Source of the DNA: Bacilli bacterium
Lineage (GTDB): Bacteria; Bacillota_I; Bacilli_A; RF39; UBA660
NCBI GenBank assembly: GCA_017404385.1
Contig: JAFRCK010000034.1
Location: 22,459 to 86,458, forward strand
Reading direction: 5' to 3'
DNA length: 64,000 nucleotides
The position numbers and the translations under genes are program-made. The notes beneath the pieces were generated by a model. The model had not been told where the DNA came from and made no database searches. It saw only the letters and a list, made by a program, of their open reading frames with translations. Of this stretch, positions 1 to 8,881 are shown in pieces (position 1 is the stretch's first letter; each line of letters begins with the position of its first letter).

Positions 1-150
1 TTCCTTATATTTATCAACTATATCTGATATTTGAGCTTGCTCTTTTGATAGAGCAGTCATAAGTTCAACATTACTAAGTACTTCTGGTTTAGAAAGTTCT
101 TCTGAAAGTTCATTATATCTATTAAGTGTTGTTTCTAACCTCTCTATCAT
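1..150 (-). CDS. prfA: Peptide chain release factor 1, N-terminal fragment
   Basis: This is the first 50 codons of a gene that runs off the left edge. The translation begins MIERLETTLNRYNELSEEL and continues with an SKPEVLSN-like stretch, which is the N-terminal helical domain of RF1 (recognition of UAA and UAG, peptidyl-tRNA hydrolysis). The GGQ and PxT motifs lie outside the window. A strong GGAGG ribosome site lies just upstream and overlaps the stop region of rpoE, so the two are probably co-transcribed and coupled. RF2 is the alternative, but the start and helix pattern fit RF1 better. Confidence 0.8.
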   Translation of the reverse strand, partial: MIERLETTLNRYNELSEELSKPEVLSNVELMTALSKEQAQISDIVDKYKE

Positions 151-159
151 AAGTGCCTC

Positions 160-594
160 CTATTCTTCTATATCTTCTTCGTCTACTATAGTTAAATCCT
201 TCATATCATCTTCATCAGCCACATCATCTACAGCTTCATCAGAATAATCATCTTCTATATCTTGATTTTCTTCATCAGTAATTTCTTCTTCTTCTGAATC
301 TGGTTCTACTTCTTCTTCATCACCATTATCAACCACCACTTTAACAACATGGTTTTCTTTTAAATCCCAGTTCGTAGAGTTAATTAAAATAAATCTTCCA
401 TCTGTTGTTAATGCTGTAAAGAAATCCCCTATTTTCTCCATCATTTCTTCTTCACTTAATTGTAATAATTTACAAACTTCTTTAAATAATTTTGGTGTAT
501 TATATTTCTTTTTATCCTCTTTAATTATTTCATAAGCTATATCTGTATAACTCATTAATTCTAATTCTAATAAATCTTTTTTTCTAATACTCAT
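160..594 (-). CDS. rpoE: RNA polymerase delta subunit RpoE
   Basis: The 144-residue protein has the two-part layout of the Gram-positive delta subunit. About 85 N-terminal residues form a HARE-HTH winged-helix domain (MSYTDIAYEIIKE, then a DGRFI-type strand). The last 55 residues are almost entirely Asp and Glu. Delta binds core RNA polymerase and speeds its recycling by displacing RNA. The gene lies between argS and prfA on the minus strand with short gaps. The acidic tail and length are typical, so the call is firm. Confidence 0.95.
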   Translation of the reverse strand: MSIRKKDLLELELMSYTDIAYEIIKEDKKKYNTPKLFKEVCKLLQLSEEEMMEKIGDFFTALTTDGRFILINSTNWDLKENHVVKVVVDNGDEEEVEPDSEEEEITDEENQDIEDDYSDEAVDDVADEDDMKDLTIVDEEDIEE

Positions 595-645
595 TTTTTA
601 ATTTCATCCTTCCATTATTATTTATATGAGATTTCTTTTTTTATT

Positions 646-2340
646 CTACATTTTTTCAGGCATTTCTATACCTAATAAATGACATCCAGTTTTTAACACA
701 TTGGCAACAATGTTTATAAGATATACTCTAGAATTTCTCTCATCTATATCATCACTTAATATTTTATAAGAATTATAATAGTCACTATATGTCTGAGCTA
801 ACTTAATTAAATATCTAGATAATATATATGGTTCATTCTTTTCAGTAACATCTTTTAACACTGAATTAAAATTATAGATTTGTTTAACTAATTCATATGA
901 CAAATCATCATGTAATTTATCATATTTCACGTCATTTATCAATACTTCTTTATCAAGTTTACGTAAAATACTCTTAATTCTTACATACATGTATTGGATA
1001 TAAGGACATGTTTCGCCTTGAAATTCAAGCATTTCATCTATATCAAATACTTCATCTTTAATTCTTGAATTATATAAATCTCCAAAAACTACTGCACCTA
1101 CACCAACTTTTTTAGCAACATCATCTATATCTTCTAAATCAGGATTCTTATCTGATACTTTTGCTTTTGCTTTTTCTATTGCATCATTTAATATATCTTC
1201 TAATTTTATAAAATTACCTTTTCTTGTGGAAAACTTACCTTCTGGTAATCTATACATACCAAATGATACATGTTCTAAACCATCTACATATTTAGGATCT
1301 AAATCTAAGTATTTTGCTACTGCGAAAGTTTGCTTAAATTGAAGATCTTGTTCATATGATGTTACATATAAAGATTTATCATAATCATATGTTCTTGATC
1401 TATAAAGTATAGCCGCTAAATCACGGGTTGCATATATACTTGAACCATCACTTTTAATAATAATACATGGTGTTTTGATTCCTTCTTCCTCTAAATCAAC
1501 TATTTTAGCACCTTCACTAATAGTAATTTTATTATTTTTTTCTAGGATTTTTACTACTTCATCCATTTTATCTATATAGAAAGATTCTCCTTTAATACTA
1601 TCAAATTTTATTCCTAATAAATCATATATTTTATCAAATTCTTTTAAGCTTAGTTCACTAAATTTTTTCCAAAGATTAACGCAGTATTCATCGCCTTCTT
1701 CTAAAAGTTTAAAGTTATTTCTACATCTTTCAAGTACTTCTGGATTTTCTTCTGCTAAGGCATTAATTCTAACATATATTTTTACTAATTCATCTATAGG
1801 ATTATTTTCTATATCATATTCATTACTCCATAGTTTATATCCCTCGATTAGTTTACCAAACTGAGTACCATAATCTCCTAAGTGATTTATACCAATTGTA
1901 TTATATCCTAAATACTTATATATATTGTATAATGCATGACCTATAACTGTTGATCTTAAATGTCCAACATGGAATGGTTTTGCTATGTTTGGAGCGGAAT
2001 AATCAATACATACTGTTTTACCTGTTTGTTCTTCGTTACCATATTCATCTTTTTTAGATTCATATTCATTGAATACTTCTTTCATTAAGAACTCTTTGTT
2101 TATATAGAAGTTTAAATATCCATTTACACTTTCTATTTTTTCAATTAGGTCTGAATTAATCTTATCTTTTAAATCATCCGCTATATGATTAGGGGCTTTG
2201 TGTAACTCTTTTGCGAGTACAAAACATGGAAAAGTATAATCACCTTTATCTTTTTCTTTAATTTCTTTTATTAAAGTATAAGTATCAATACTAACTTCTT
2301 TATTAAGAATAGTACTTAACTCTTTTTTAATATCAACCAT
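646..2340 (-). CDS. argS: Arginyl-tRNA synthetase
   Basis: The 564-residue class I synthetase charges tRNA-Arg. The N-terminal tRNA-binding domain comes first. The HIGH motif is in the stretch SAPNIAKPFHVGHLRS near residue 120, and the KMSKS-equivalent loop reads FSTRKGNF, the usual form in this ArgS subclass. The C-terminal DALR anticodon-binding domain ends in LLGIEMPEKM. The gene starts 5 bases after the stop of the ywiB-like gene, an arrangement also known from Bacillus, and is followed by rpoE. Length is normal. Confidence 0.97.
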   Translation of the reverse strand: MVDIKKELSTILNKEVSIDTYTLIKEIKEKDKGDYTFPCFVLAKELHKAPNHIADDLKDKINSDLIEKIESVNGYLNFYINKEFLMKEVFNEYESKKDEYGNEEQTGKTVCIDYSAPNIAKPFHVGHLRSTVIGHALYNIYKYLGYNTIGINHLGDYGTQFGKLIEGYKLWSNEYDIENNPIDELVKIYVRINALAEENPEVLERCRNNFKLLEEGDEYCVNLWKKFSELSLKEFDKIYDLLGIKFDSIKGESFYIDKMDEVVKILEKNNKITISEGAKIVDLEEEGIKTPCIIIKSDGSSIYATRDLAAILYRSRTYDYDKSLYVTSYEQDLQFKQTFAVAKYLDLDPKYVDGLEHVSFGMYRLPEGKFSTRKGNFIKLEDILNDAIEKAKAKVSDKNPDLEDIDDVAKKVGVGAVVFGDLYNSRIKDEVFDIDEMLEFQGETCPYIQYMYVRIKSILRKLDKEVLINDVKYDKLHDDLSYELVKQIYNFNSVLKDVTEKNEPYILSRYLIKLAQTYSDYYNSYKILSDDIDERNSRVYLINIVANVLKTGCHLLGIEMPEKM

Positions 2341-2345
2341 AATAC

Positions 2346-2711
2346 CTACTCCTTTACTTTTATTCTAAAAATGAAATCACCTATATATTCATCTTGTAAC
2401 CATAACTTATATTCAATATCTATATCTTTATCTGTTTTGTTCAACTTAGTTGTTTCTACTTTTGCATCCATATAGAATTCTAATTCTTTAATTAAATATG
2501 TTCCAGTTGTTTTATTTTCTATATCAAATACAAAATCTAATTCTGACTCATTATTTTTCTTGTGGAAAACTAATTTATCAAAATCTAATTCATAATCATC
2601 TTTATCAATACTAAATAAATACTTATTATTCTTAGTTTTAAAAACTATATCTCTATAATTAAATTCCTCATCATTATTTTTAATATATAAATCTAATTTA
2701 ATAAGAAACAC
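2346..2711 (-). CDS. DUF1934 / YwiB-like beta-barrel protein
   Basis: This is a small beta-rich protein of at most 121 residues directly upstream of argS, the position of ywiB in Bacillus. Its last strands (IDIEYKLWLQDE, FIFRIKVK) match the C-terminal pattern of the DUF1934 calycin-like family; the function of that family is unknown. The start is odd. The longest frame opens with a GTG that lies inside the only good ribosome site (AGAGGTG), so that GTG is unlikely to be used. The best-spaced codon is an ATT at 2702-2700, which would give a protein starting IKLDLYIK. The family assignment rests on context and a weak pattern. Confidence 0.65.
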   Translation of the reverse strand: MFLIKLDLYIKNNDEEFNYRDIVFKTKNNKYLFSIDKDDYELDFDKLVFHKKNNESELDFVFDIENKTTGTYLIKELEFYMDAKVETTKLNKTDKDIDIEYKLWLQDEYIGDFIFRIKVKE

Positions 2712-2728
2712 CTCTTTTTAATAAAAGC

Positions 2729-2737
2729 ATTATAACA
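2729..2737 (-). promoter_or_regulatory. Extended -10 promoter for ywiB-argS-rpoE-prfA
   Basis: On the minus strand TGTTATAAT is a perfect TATAAT with the extended TG, 15 bases before the ribosome site of the ywiB-like gene. No convincing -35 is visible; an A/T run occupies that place. Confidence 0.5.
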
Positions 2738-2769
2738 TATACTTAAAAAAAAATCACTTATATTTTACC

Positions 2770-2793
2770 CTATTTTTAACATAATAAAAATAG
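2770..2793. promoter_or_regulatory. Inverted repeat upstream of the PBP gene
   Basis: Arms CTATTTTT and AAAAATAG (2770-2777 and 2786-2793) are separated by 8 bases, 17 bases before the PBP start. It could be an operator or a weak hairpin in the leader. The ribosome site GGTGAT follows it. Confidence 0.3.
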
Positions 2794-2809
2794 AGAATGG
2801 TGATATTTT

Positions 2810-4747
2810 ATGAAAAAGAGAAAATTTTTATTAAAAATATTTGTTTTTCTGTGCTTTTTTATATGTATTTTGTTTTCTGGTCTTTATTTTTTTATAAAGT
2901 TATCACCTAAACTTGACTTAAAAAAGACTAACAATATTATTATTTATGATAAGGATGATAATATATTCTTTAAAGGAAATGGAGATAAAGAATGGATTAG
3001 TCTAAAATCTATTGATAAAGATTTAATTAACGCTACTATAGCAACAGAAGATAAAAGATTTTATGGTCATAATGGATTTGATTATGCTAGAATTATAAAA
3101 TCATTTTTTAATAATTTAGTTTCTGGTGGTATAGTAGAAGGAGCTAGTACAATAACACAGCAATATGCAAGAAACTTATATTTAACATTTGATAGAACAT
3201 ATAAAAGAAAATTTAAAGAAGCATATTTAGCTTTAAAAATGGAAATTAATTATAGTAAAGATGAAATATTAGAAGGATATTTAAATACAATAAATTATGG
3301 AAATGGTGTATTTGGAATAGAAAATGCTTCACATTATTATTTTAATAAAAGCGCATCAAACTTATCATTAGCTGAAGCTTCTATGCTTGCGGGTATACCT
3401 AAATATCCACAGGAATACTCTCCTATTAATAATGAGGCAAGTGCTAAAAAAAGACAAAAGCAAATACTTAAGAACATGGTTGACGTTGGTTATATATCAA
3501 TGGAACAAGCAAATAAAGCATATGATGAAAAACTAGTTTATTATGGAAAAAAAGAGACACTAAATATGTCCACTTTAATGTATTATAAAGATGCTGTTAT
3601 AGATGAATTATATGATTTAAATGTATTACCTAAAGACTATTTAGAAAGTAATAATATTAAAATATATACAAATTTAGATTTAAAAGCACAGGAAGAATTA
3701 GAAAAAGCTGTTATTAATAATATGAATGATGATAGTGATATACAAATATCTAGTGTTATGATTGAAAATTCTACTGGTAAAATAATAGCGTTAACTGGTG
3801 GAAAAGATTATGAAAAAAGTCAATTTAATAGAGTAACTAGTTCTAAAAGACAAGTTGGATCTACCATAAAACCATTTTTATACTATGCTGCTTTAGAAAA
3901 TGGTTTTACACCATCTTCTTCTTTCTTATCAACAAATACAAGTTTTAACTTAGGAAATGAAATATATACACCAAGTAACTTTGCTGATATATATCCTAAT
4001 AGAAAAATTCCTATGATTTTAGCACTTGCTTATTCAGATAATATCTATGCTTTAAAAACAAATATGTTCTTAGGAGATAATGTTTTCGTTGACACACTGA
4101 AAAAAGTTGGAATAGATTATGTTGAAAATAATGTTTCTTTGCCACTTGGAACAAGTGAAATTGGTATTAAAGATTTAACAAGTGGTTATTCAGTAATTGC
4201 TAATGAAGGTACAAAGAATAAACCTTATTTAATTAGAAAAGTAATTAGTTCTAATAATAATGAATTATATACTAATAAAGAAGAAGGTAAAAAAGTATTA
4301 AATAGCGATATAACTTATATTCTAAGTAACTTACTAACAAATTGTTATGACTATAGACTAGTAGATTATAATGAACCAACTTGCCTTAGTATTAAACCAA
4401 AATTAACTAAAACATATGGTGTTAAATCAGGTAGTACAGATACAGATTCATTAGTTATTGGATTTAGTAAAGATTATACATTAGGAGTTTGGGCTGGTTA
4501 TGATGATAATAGAAAATTATTACCCAGTGATACTAAATACGCAAGAAATATATGGGCAGATACATTGGAAAACTATTTAAGAGATAAAGAAGATGAATGG
4601 TATAAGAAACCTGAAAATGTTACTGCTGTACTTGTTAACCCATTAAATGGAAAAATTGCTACTAATGCATCTAAAAGAAAAAAATTTATTTATTATATAA
4701 AAGGAACTGAACCAAAAGAAAAAGACAATGAAAAAAGCACTGATTAA
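2810..4747 (+). CDS. Bifunctional class A penicillin-binding protein (PBP1a-like)
   Basis: The 645-residue protein polymerises lipid II and cross-links peptidoglycan. A short cytoplasmic tail and one membrane helix (about residues 8-30) precede a GT51 transglycosylase domain. That domain has EDKRFYGHNG with catalytic Glu at residue 80, GASTITQQ at 111-118 and the RKFKEAYLALKME segment. The transpeptidase domain has SxxK as STIK (Ser351), an SDN motif and KSGS in place of the usual KTG. The C-terminus is short, with no added PASTA or fibronectin domains. It stands alone between two minus-strand operons and ends in a shared bidirectional terminator. Confidence 0.95.
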   Translation: MKKRKFLLKIFVFLCFFICILFSGLYFFIKLSPKLDLKKTNNIIIYDKDDNIFFKGNGDKEWISLKSIDKDLINATIATEDKRFYGHNGFDYARIIKSFFNNLVSGGIVEGASTITQQYARNLYLTFDRTYKRKFKEAYLALKMEINYSKDEILEGYLNTINYGNGVFGIENASHYYFNKSASNLSLAEASMLAGIPKYPQEYSPINNEASAKKRQKQILKNMVDVGYISMEQANKAYDEKLVYYGKKETLNMSTLMYYKDAVIDELYDLNVLPKDYLESNNIKIYTNLDLKAQEELEKAVINNMNDDSDIQISSVMIENSTGKIIALTGGKDYEKSQFNRVTSSKRQVGSTIKPFLYYAALENGFTPSSSFLSTNTSFNLGNEIYTPSNFADIYPNRKIPMILALAYSDNIYALKTNMFLGDNVFVDTLKKVGIDYVENNVSLPLGTSEIGIKDLTSGYSVIANEGTKNKPYLIRKVISSNNNELYTNKEEGKKVLNSDITYILSNLLTNCYDYRLVDYNEPTCLSIKPKLTKTYGVKSGSTDTDSLVIGFSKDYTLGVWAGYDDNRKLLPSDTKYARNIWADTLENYLRDKEDEWYKKPENVTAVLVNPLNGKIATNASKRKKFIYYIKGTEPKEKDNEKSTD

Positions 4748-4756
4748 TCAGTGCTT
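4735..4756. terminator. Bidirectional terminator between PBP gene and noc
   Basis: A perfect 22-base palindrome (AAGCACTGATT and its complement) carries the stop codons of both converging genes. A T-rich run follows on the plus strand and a T6 run on the minus strand. Confidence 0.85.
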
Positions 4757-5747
4757 ATTCTTTATTTATTTTTATTATAAATTCAAATAATTTATCGAAT
4801 TCATAACTATCATATGTTACTTCTATTCCTTCTTCTTTTAGACTTTCAACAAAGTATTTAACTTTATTATTTAAAACAGATTTATAGTCTTTAGGTCCCT
4901 TTAATAAAGATTTAGAAGTTGTTTCTATAGGAGTATAAGTTTTATCCTCTATTCCTGGATATGTCTTATCTTCAATAGCTGGATATATTTTATCTTCTAT
5001 TGAAGGATATATTTTATCCTCGATAGATAAAACTTCCTCTTCATTATCATCATTCTTATCAAAGAATGTATTAAATTCCATTTTTGGTTCATCTGTTGAT
5101 TTCTCTAATTCTGACATTGGAATAAATTCTTCACCAGTAATATAACTATTTATAAGATTATCTGTATCTCTAACATTTAATCTATCATTTATAATTCTAC
5201 TTAATACTTCTTGTTGTTCATCATCTTTATCTAATCTAAGTAAACTTCTAGCGTGTCTTTCACTAATTTGGTTATTTAATAATGCATCTTGAACTTCTTG
5301 AGATAAATTTAATAATCTTAATTTATTAGAAATAGCTCCTTGAGTTTTACCCATACGTGAAGCTAACTCATCTTGAGTTAAATAACCTCTATCTAACAAT
5401 TTTTTATATGATTTTGCTTCTTCTATAGGAGATAAATTCTTTCTTTGAATATTCTCTACTATAGCAACTTCTGCTGATTCATTATCATTTAAATCTATAA
5501 TAACAGCTGGTACTTTTGTTAATCCTGCAATATAAGAAGCTTTATATCTTCTTTCACCCGCAATTATTTCGTATTTGTTTCCAATTTTTCTTAAAACTAA
5601 TGGCTGAATTATACCATGTTGTCTAATAGATTTAGCTAGTTCATTTAATGCTTCTTCATCAAAAGATAATCTAGGTTGAAATCTATTAGGTATTATGTCA
5701 TCTAACGAAACAAATACTATTTCCTTTTCTATATTACTATTATTCAT
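4755..5747 (-). CDS. noc: ParB-family nucleoid occlusion protein Noc
   Basis: The 330-residue protein has the ParB/Noc core: IIPNRFQPR near residue 20, the CTP-binding GERRYKA at 64-70, ENIQRKNLS near 99, and a helix-turn-helix at about 123-145. Three positions that distinguish Noc from ParB DNA specificity are Noc-like: Gln in KTQG, Lys in SNKLRLL and Arg in SERHARSL. The C-terminal dimerisation segment also resembles Noc. Noc-type sites occur at 23.37 and 24.04 kb. Two oddities stand out. The N-terminal amphipathic membrane helix of Bacillus Noc is absent, since only about 10 residues precede the core. An acidic linker also holds four octapeptide repeats. There is no parA/soj next to it. 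Confidence 0.88.
   Translation of the reverse strand: MNNSNIEKEIVFVSLDDIIPNRFQPRLSFDEEALNELAKSIRQHGIIQPLVLRKIGNKYEIIAGERRYKASYIAGLTKVPAVIIDLNDNESAEVAIVENIQRKNLSPIEEAKSYKKLLDRGYLTQDELASRMGKTQGAISNKLRLLNLSQEVQDALLNNQISERHARSLLRLDKDDEQQEVLSRIINDRLNVRDTDNLINSYITGEEFIPMSELEKSTDEPKMEFNTFFDKNDDNEEEVLSIEDKIYPSIEDKIYPAIEDKTYPGIEDKTYTPIETTSKSLLKGPKDYKSVLNNKVKYFVESLKEEGIEVTYDSYEFDKLFEFIIKINKE
4932..5027 (-). repeat. 24-bp tandem repeat in noc coding four IEDK-x-YP units
   Basis: Four in-frame copies encode SIEDKIYP, SIEDKIYP, AIEDKTYP and GIEDKTYT (Noc residues 241-272). The DNA copies differ mostly at third positions, so the peptide seems to be maintained. The repeat lies in the linker between the DNA-binding and C-terminal domains. 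Confidence 0.9.
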
Positions 5748-5795
5748 AATATCACCAACTTCTTATTCTTTTACTCTCTATATATATAATATAAT

Positions 5796-5823
5796 AAAAA
5801 TCCATTTTTTACAATGGATTTTT
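5796..5823. terminator. Terminator between rsmG and noc
   Basis: The 11-base arms AAAAATCCATT / AATGGATTTTT with a 6-base loop are followed by T runs in both directions. It separates rsmG from noc, so noc probably has its own promoter. Confidence 0.75.
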
Positions 5824-5831
5824 TAATTTTT

Positions 5832-6539
5832 TTATAAAGGCATATTTTTAATTTGTTTATAATCTCTTGGATATCTCTTTTTATTATTACCTAATTTTTT
5901 AATAACTACTAAATTTCTTATACTATTTTCCACAGGTAAATTAAAAGTAATAACTTCTTCTAATTTAGAATTCATAATTTCAATAGAAGACTTAGCTTCC
6001 TCTAATTCTTCATCTAAATTTGCTTTCATTGGTATAAAATAACCATTTACTTTTACAAGTGGAATACACATTTCATTAAGTATATTTAATCTTGCCATAG
6101 CTCTACTAGTAACAATATCATATTTTTCAATATTGTTTCTAGCAAATATTTCTGCTCTTTCATTACATATAAATATATTTTTTAAATCTAATTCTTTTTT
6201 TACTAAAAATAGAAAATCAATTTTTTTTCTAATACTTTCTACTACAGTTACTTTTAAATTAGGAAAACAAATTGCTAAGACTACTCCTGGAAATCCAGCT
6301 CCTGTTCCAATATCACATAAAGTTGCTTCTTTTCTTAAATTATATGCTTTTATAAGAGTTAAACTATCATAAAAATGTTTTAAATAAACATCTTCTTCTT
6401 CAGTTATAGTTGTAAGATTTATTTTTTCATTTTCTGTTACAAGTAATTCATAGTATTTTTCTAACATGTCCATTTGAGTTTTTGTTAGATTAATATCTAG
6501 TTTTTTTACTTCATCATAAAAACTATTTATATTCATCAA
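5832..6539 (-). CDS. rsmG: 16S rRNA (guanine527-N7)-methyltransferase RsmG
   Basis: The 235-residue protein uses S-adenosylmethionine to methylate G527 of 16S rRNA; loss is known to give low-level streptomycin resistance. The SAM-binding motif DIGTGAGFPGVVLAI lies near residue 70, followed by VTVVESIRKK and VTSRAMA. Its start overlaps the end of mnmG by 17 bases, the classical gidA-gidB pair. Length and motifs are normal. Confidence 0.96.
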   Translation of the reverse strand: MMNINSFYDEVKKLDINLTKTQMDMLEKYYELLVTENEKINLTTITEEEDVYLKHFYDSLTLIKAYNLRKEATLCDIGTGAGFPGVVLAICFPNLKVTVVESIRKKIDFLFLVKKELDLKNIFICNERAEIFARNNIEKYDIVTSRAMARLNILNEMCIPLVKVNGYFIPMKANLDEELEEAKSSIEIMNSKLEEVITFNLPVENSIRNLVVIKKLGNNKKRYPRDYKQIKNMPL

Positions 6540-8346
6540 AGTACCTCTTCATATATACAGAAAGAATAGCTATATCACTAGGATTTACTCCACTTATTCT
6601 ACTAGCTTGTGAGAAAGATAAAGGTCTTACTTCTTTAAGTTTTACTCTTGCTTCAGAAGCTAAGTTAGGAACTTTATCATAATCTATATCCTTTGGAATT
6701 TTTTTATTTTCAAGCTTTCTCATTTTTTCTGCTTCTTTTCTTGCTTTTTTAATATATCCTTCATATTTAATTTGAATTTCAGCTTGTTCTAATTCTAATT
6801 CATCATATTTTTTACTTAGTTTATCTTTAATATCACTTATACTATTTTCAGTTCTTTTAATAAACTCAATACCATTCATTTTTTTATCTGATTTAATAGT
6901 AATATCATTTAATTCATTTATAATTTTATTAATATTATTTTCTTTTTCTATTAATCTATCATATTGATCTTTTGAAATTAAACCGACTTCATAACCATAT
7001 TTTCTAAGTCTTAAATCTGCATTATCACTTCTTAATAGTAATCTATATTCAGCTCTTGAAGTAAGTAATCTATATGGATCTCTAACACCTTTAGTAACTA
7101 AATCATCAATTAAAACCCCTATGTAAGCTTCATCTCTTTTTAATATCAATGGTTCTTTACCTTGCATTTTTAATCCTGCATTTATTCCTGCCATTAGACC
7201 TTGACATGCTGCTTCTTCATAACCAGAAGTACCATTTATTTGACCTGCAGTATATAAGTTTTCTATTATTTTAGTCTCTAAACTAGGATATAAATCTTTA
7301 GAATCAATTGCATCATACTCAATTGCATAAGCATATCTAAGAATTTTAGCATTTTCTAAACCTGGAAGACTATGTACCATTTCTTCTTGTACATCTCTTG
7401 GCATACTTGTTGAAAACCCTTGTACATATATATCATCAAAATATCTACTTTCAGGTTCCAAGAATAATTGATGTCTTTCTTTATCAGCAAATCTAACTAT
7501 TTTATCCTCTATAGATGGACAATACCTTGGACCAGTACCTAATTTTTCTTTTATACCACCATACATACTAGACTTATTTAGATTTTTTCTAATAATTTCA
7601 TGTGTTTCTGGAGTTGTATAAGTTAAATAACATGGTTCTTGATCTTCAACTTTATAATAAGGTTTATCATCAAAACTAAAGGTATATAACTTATCATCCC
7701 CTGGTTCCATTTTTGTTTTAGAAAAATCTATTGTATCTCTTTGTATTCTAGGAGGAGTACCTGTTTTTAATCTTAATAATCTAAAACCAAGTCTTTCTAG
7801 ATTTTCACTTAAGAACAAAGATGGTCTTGTATTTGATGGACCAGATCTAGTTCTTGTATCACCAACTAATATATCCGCCTTCATATAAGTACCAGTAGTT
7901 AATATAACGCATTTTGATGATATTTTTTCACCAGTTGATAAAATAACACCTGTTATTTTATTATCTTCTATTATTAAATCCTCTACTATATCTTCAAGAA
8001 ATGTAACATTTTTATCTTCTTTTAATAATCTTTGCATTTCTTTAGGATAAGATACTTTATCACCTTGAGCTCTTAATGATCTAACAGCTGGACCTTTACT
8101 AAAATTAAGCATTTTCATTTGTAATAAAGTCTTATCAGCAACTTTTCCCATCATTCCACCTAAAGCATCAATTTCTCTAACAACAATACCCTTAGCAGAT
8201 CCACCAATGTGAGGATTACATGGCATCATAGCAATTTTATCTAGATTACCAGATACCAATAGAGTTTTAAAACCCATTTTAGCAAGTGATAGTGTTGCTT
8301 CACAACCAGCATGACCTCCACCAACTACAATAGCATCAAAATTCAT
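6523..8346 (-). CDS. mnmG: tRNA uridine-34 5-carboxymethylaminomethyl modification enzyme MnmG
   Basis: The 607-residue FAD-binding subunit works with MnmE to modify wobble U34 in tRNAs reading NNA and NNG codons. The dinucleotide fold VVGGGHAGCEA starts at residue 8. Family segments PCNPHIGGSAKG and the GQINGTSGYEEAA signature are present. The C-terminal helical domain that docks MnmE ends in SGVNPSDIAILSVYMKR. It is slightly shorter than the usual 620-630 residues. MnmE is encoded 2.7 kb upstream, separated by a sigma factor and a small membrane protein. Confidence 0.97.
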   Translation of the reverse strand: MNFDAIVVGGGHAGCEATLSLAKMGFKTLLVSGNLDKIAMMPCNPHIGGSAKGIVVREIDALGGMMGKVADKTLLQMKMLNFSKGPAVRSLRAQGDKVSYPKEMQRLLKEDKNVTFLEDIVEDLIIEDNKITGVILSTGEKISSKCVILTTGTYMKADILVGDTRTRSGPSNTRPSLFLSENLERLGFRLLRLKTGTPPRIQRDTIDFSKTKMEPGDDKLYTFSFDDKPYYKVEDQEPCYLTYTTPETHEIIRKNLNKSSMYGGIKEKLGTGPRYCPSIEDKIVRFADKERHQLFLEPESRYFDDIYVQGFSTSMPRDVQEEMVHSLPGLENAKILRYAYAIEYDAIDSKDLYPSLETKIIENLYTAGQINGTSGYEEAACQGLMAGINAGLKMQGKEPLILKRDEAYIGVLIDDLVTKGVRDPYRLLTSRAEYRLLLRSDNADLRLRKYGYEVGLISKDQYDRLIEKENNINKIINELNDITIKSDKKMNGIEFIKRTENSISDIKDKLSKKYDELELEQAEIQIKYEGYIKKARKEAEKMRKLENKKIPKDIDYDKVPNLASEARVKLKEVRPLSFSQASRISGVNPSDIAILSVYMKRYFDEYK

Positions 8347-8406
8347 TAAATCACCACCTTTTTTTAAAGCAAAAGTATTATACTATAATTATTTTTAATA
8401 ATCAAT

Positions 8407-8439
8407 AAAAAAGAATTAATATATAATTAATTCTTTTTT
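8407..8439. terminator. Terminator after the small membrane protein gene
   Basis: Perfect 14-base arms (8407-8420 and 8426-8439) with a 5-base loop end in T runs on both strands. The stop codon of the 8427-8807 gene is inside the hairpin. mnmG therefore has its own promoter; a TATAAT on the minus strand at 8382-8377 is a candidate. Confidence 0.8.
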
Positions 8440-8807
8440 ATACAACTGTAGGCCTTATTATTATATTTATCAACCATAAACATATTATTATCATTAATAG
8501 TTATATCATATTTAGTAGAAGAAGTTTCAATTATAAAATTTCTTTTTTTGTTATTAATTTCAATACCTTTTACGCTATATGATGAATTATCTGAAGAACC
8601 ATTATATTTAGTCATTTTAAAGTTATCATTATCAATTACTAATACTTCACCACCGTCACAATGCCATGTTCCTATGTAATCTCTAGGGAAAAATTTAATA
8701 ACTAATAATACTATACCAACTATAATTCCTACAAAAAACAATACATATCCAATTATAATAGCTGCGATAGCGCCTTTGGATGTCCTTTTTATTTCTTTAT
8801 TATTCAT
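8427..8807 (-). CDS. Small membrane protein with a lipocalin-like extracytoplasmic domain
   Basis: I do not recognise a named gene. The 126 residues start with a basic tail, then one strong membrane helix (about 12-36), then a beta-rich domain beginning YIGTWHCDGGEVLVI and ending AYSCIKKN. GTW followed by alternating strands resembles small lipocalin-like lipoproteins, and the lipoprotein at 29502 has the same plan (IVGQWNYYDE). Two Cys residues could form a disulfide outside the cell. It has its own AGGAGGT ribosome site and is flanked by terminators. Confidence 0.7.
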   Translation of the reverse strand: MNNKEIKRTSKGAIAAIIIGYVLFFVGIIVGIVLLVIKFFPRDYIGTWHCDGGEVLVIDNDNFKMTKYNGSSDNSSYSVKGIEINNKKRNFIIETSSTKYDITINDNNMFMVDKYNNKAYSCIKKN

Positions 8808-8853
8808 ATATACCTCCTATTATTAATTATAATATAAATTTATAAATAAAAAA

Positions 8854-8881
8854 AGAGATTAACGAAAATCTTCTAATCTCT
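8854..8881 (-). terminator. Terminator of the sigma factor gene
   Basis: Arms AGAGATTA / TAATCTCT (8854-8861 and 8874-8881) enclose the stop region of the sigma gene. A T7 run follows on the minus strand. Confidence 0.7.
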
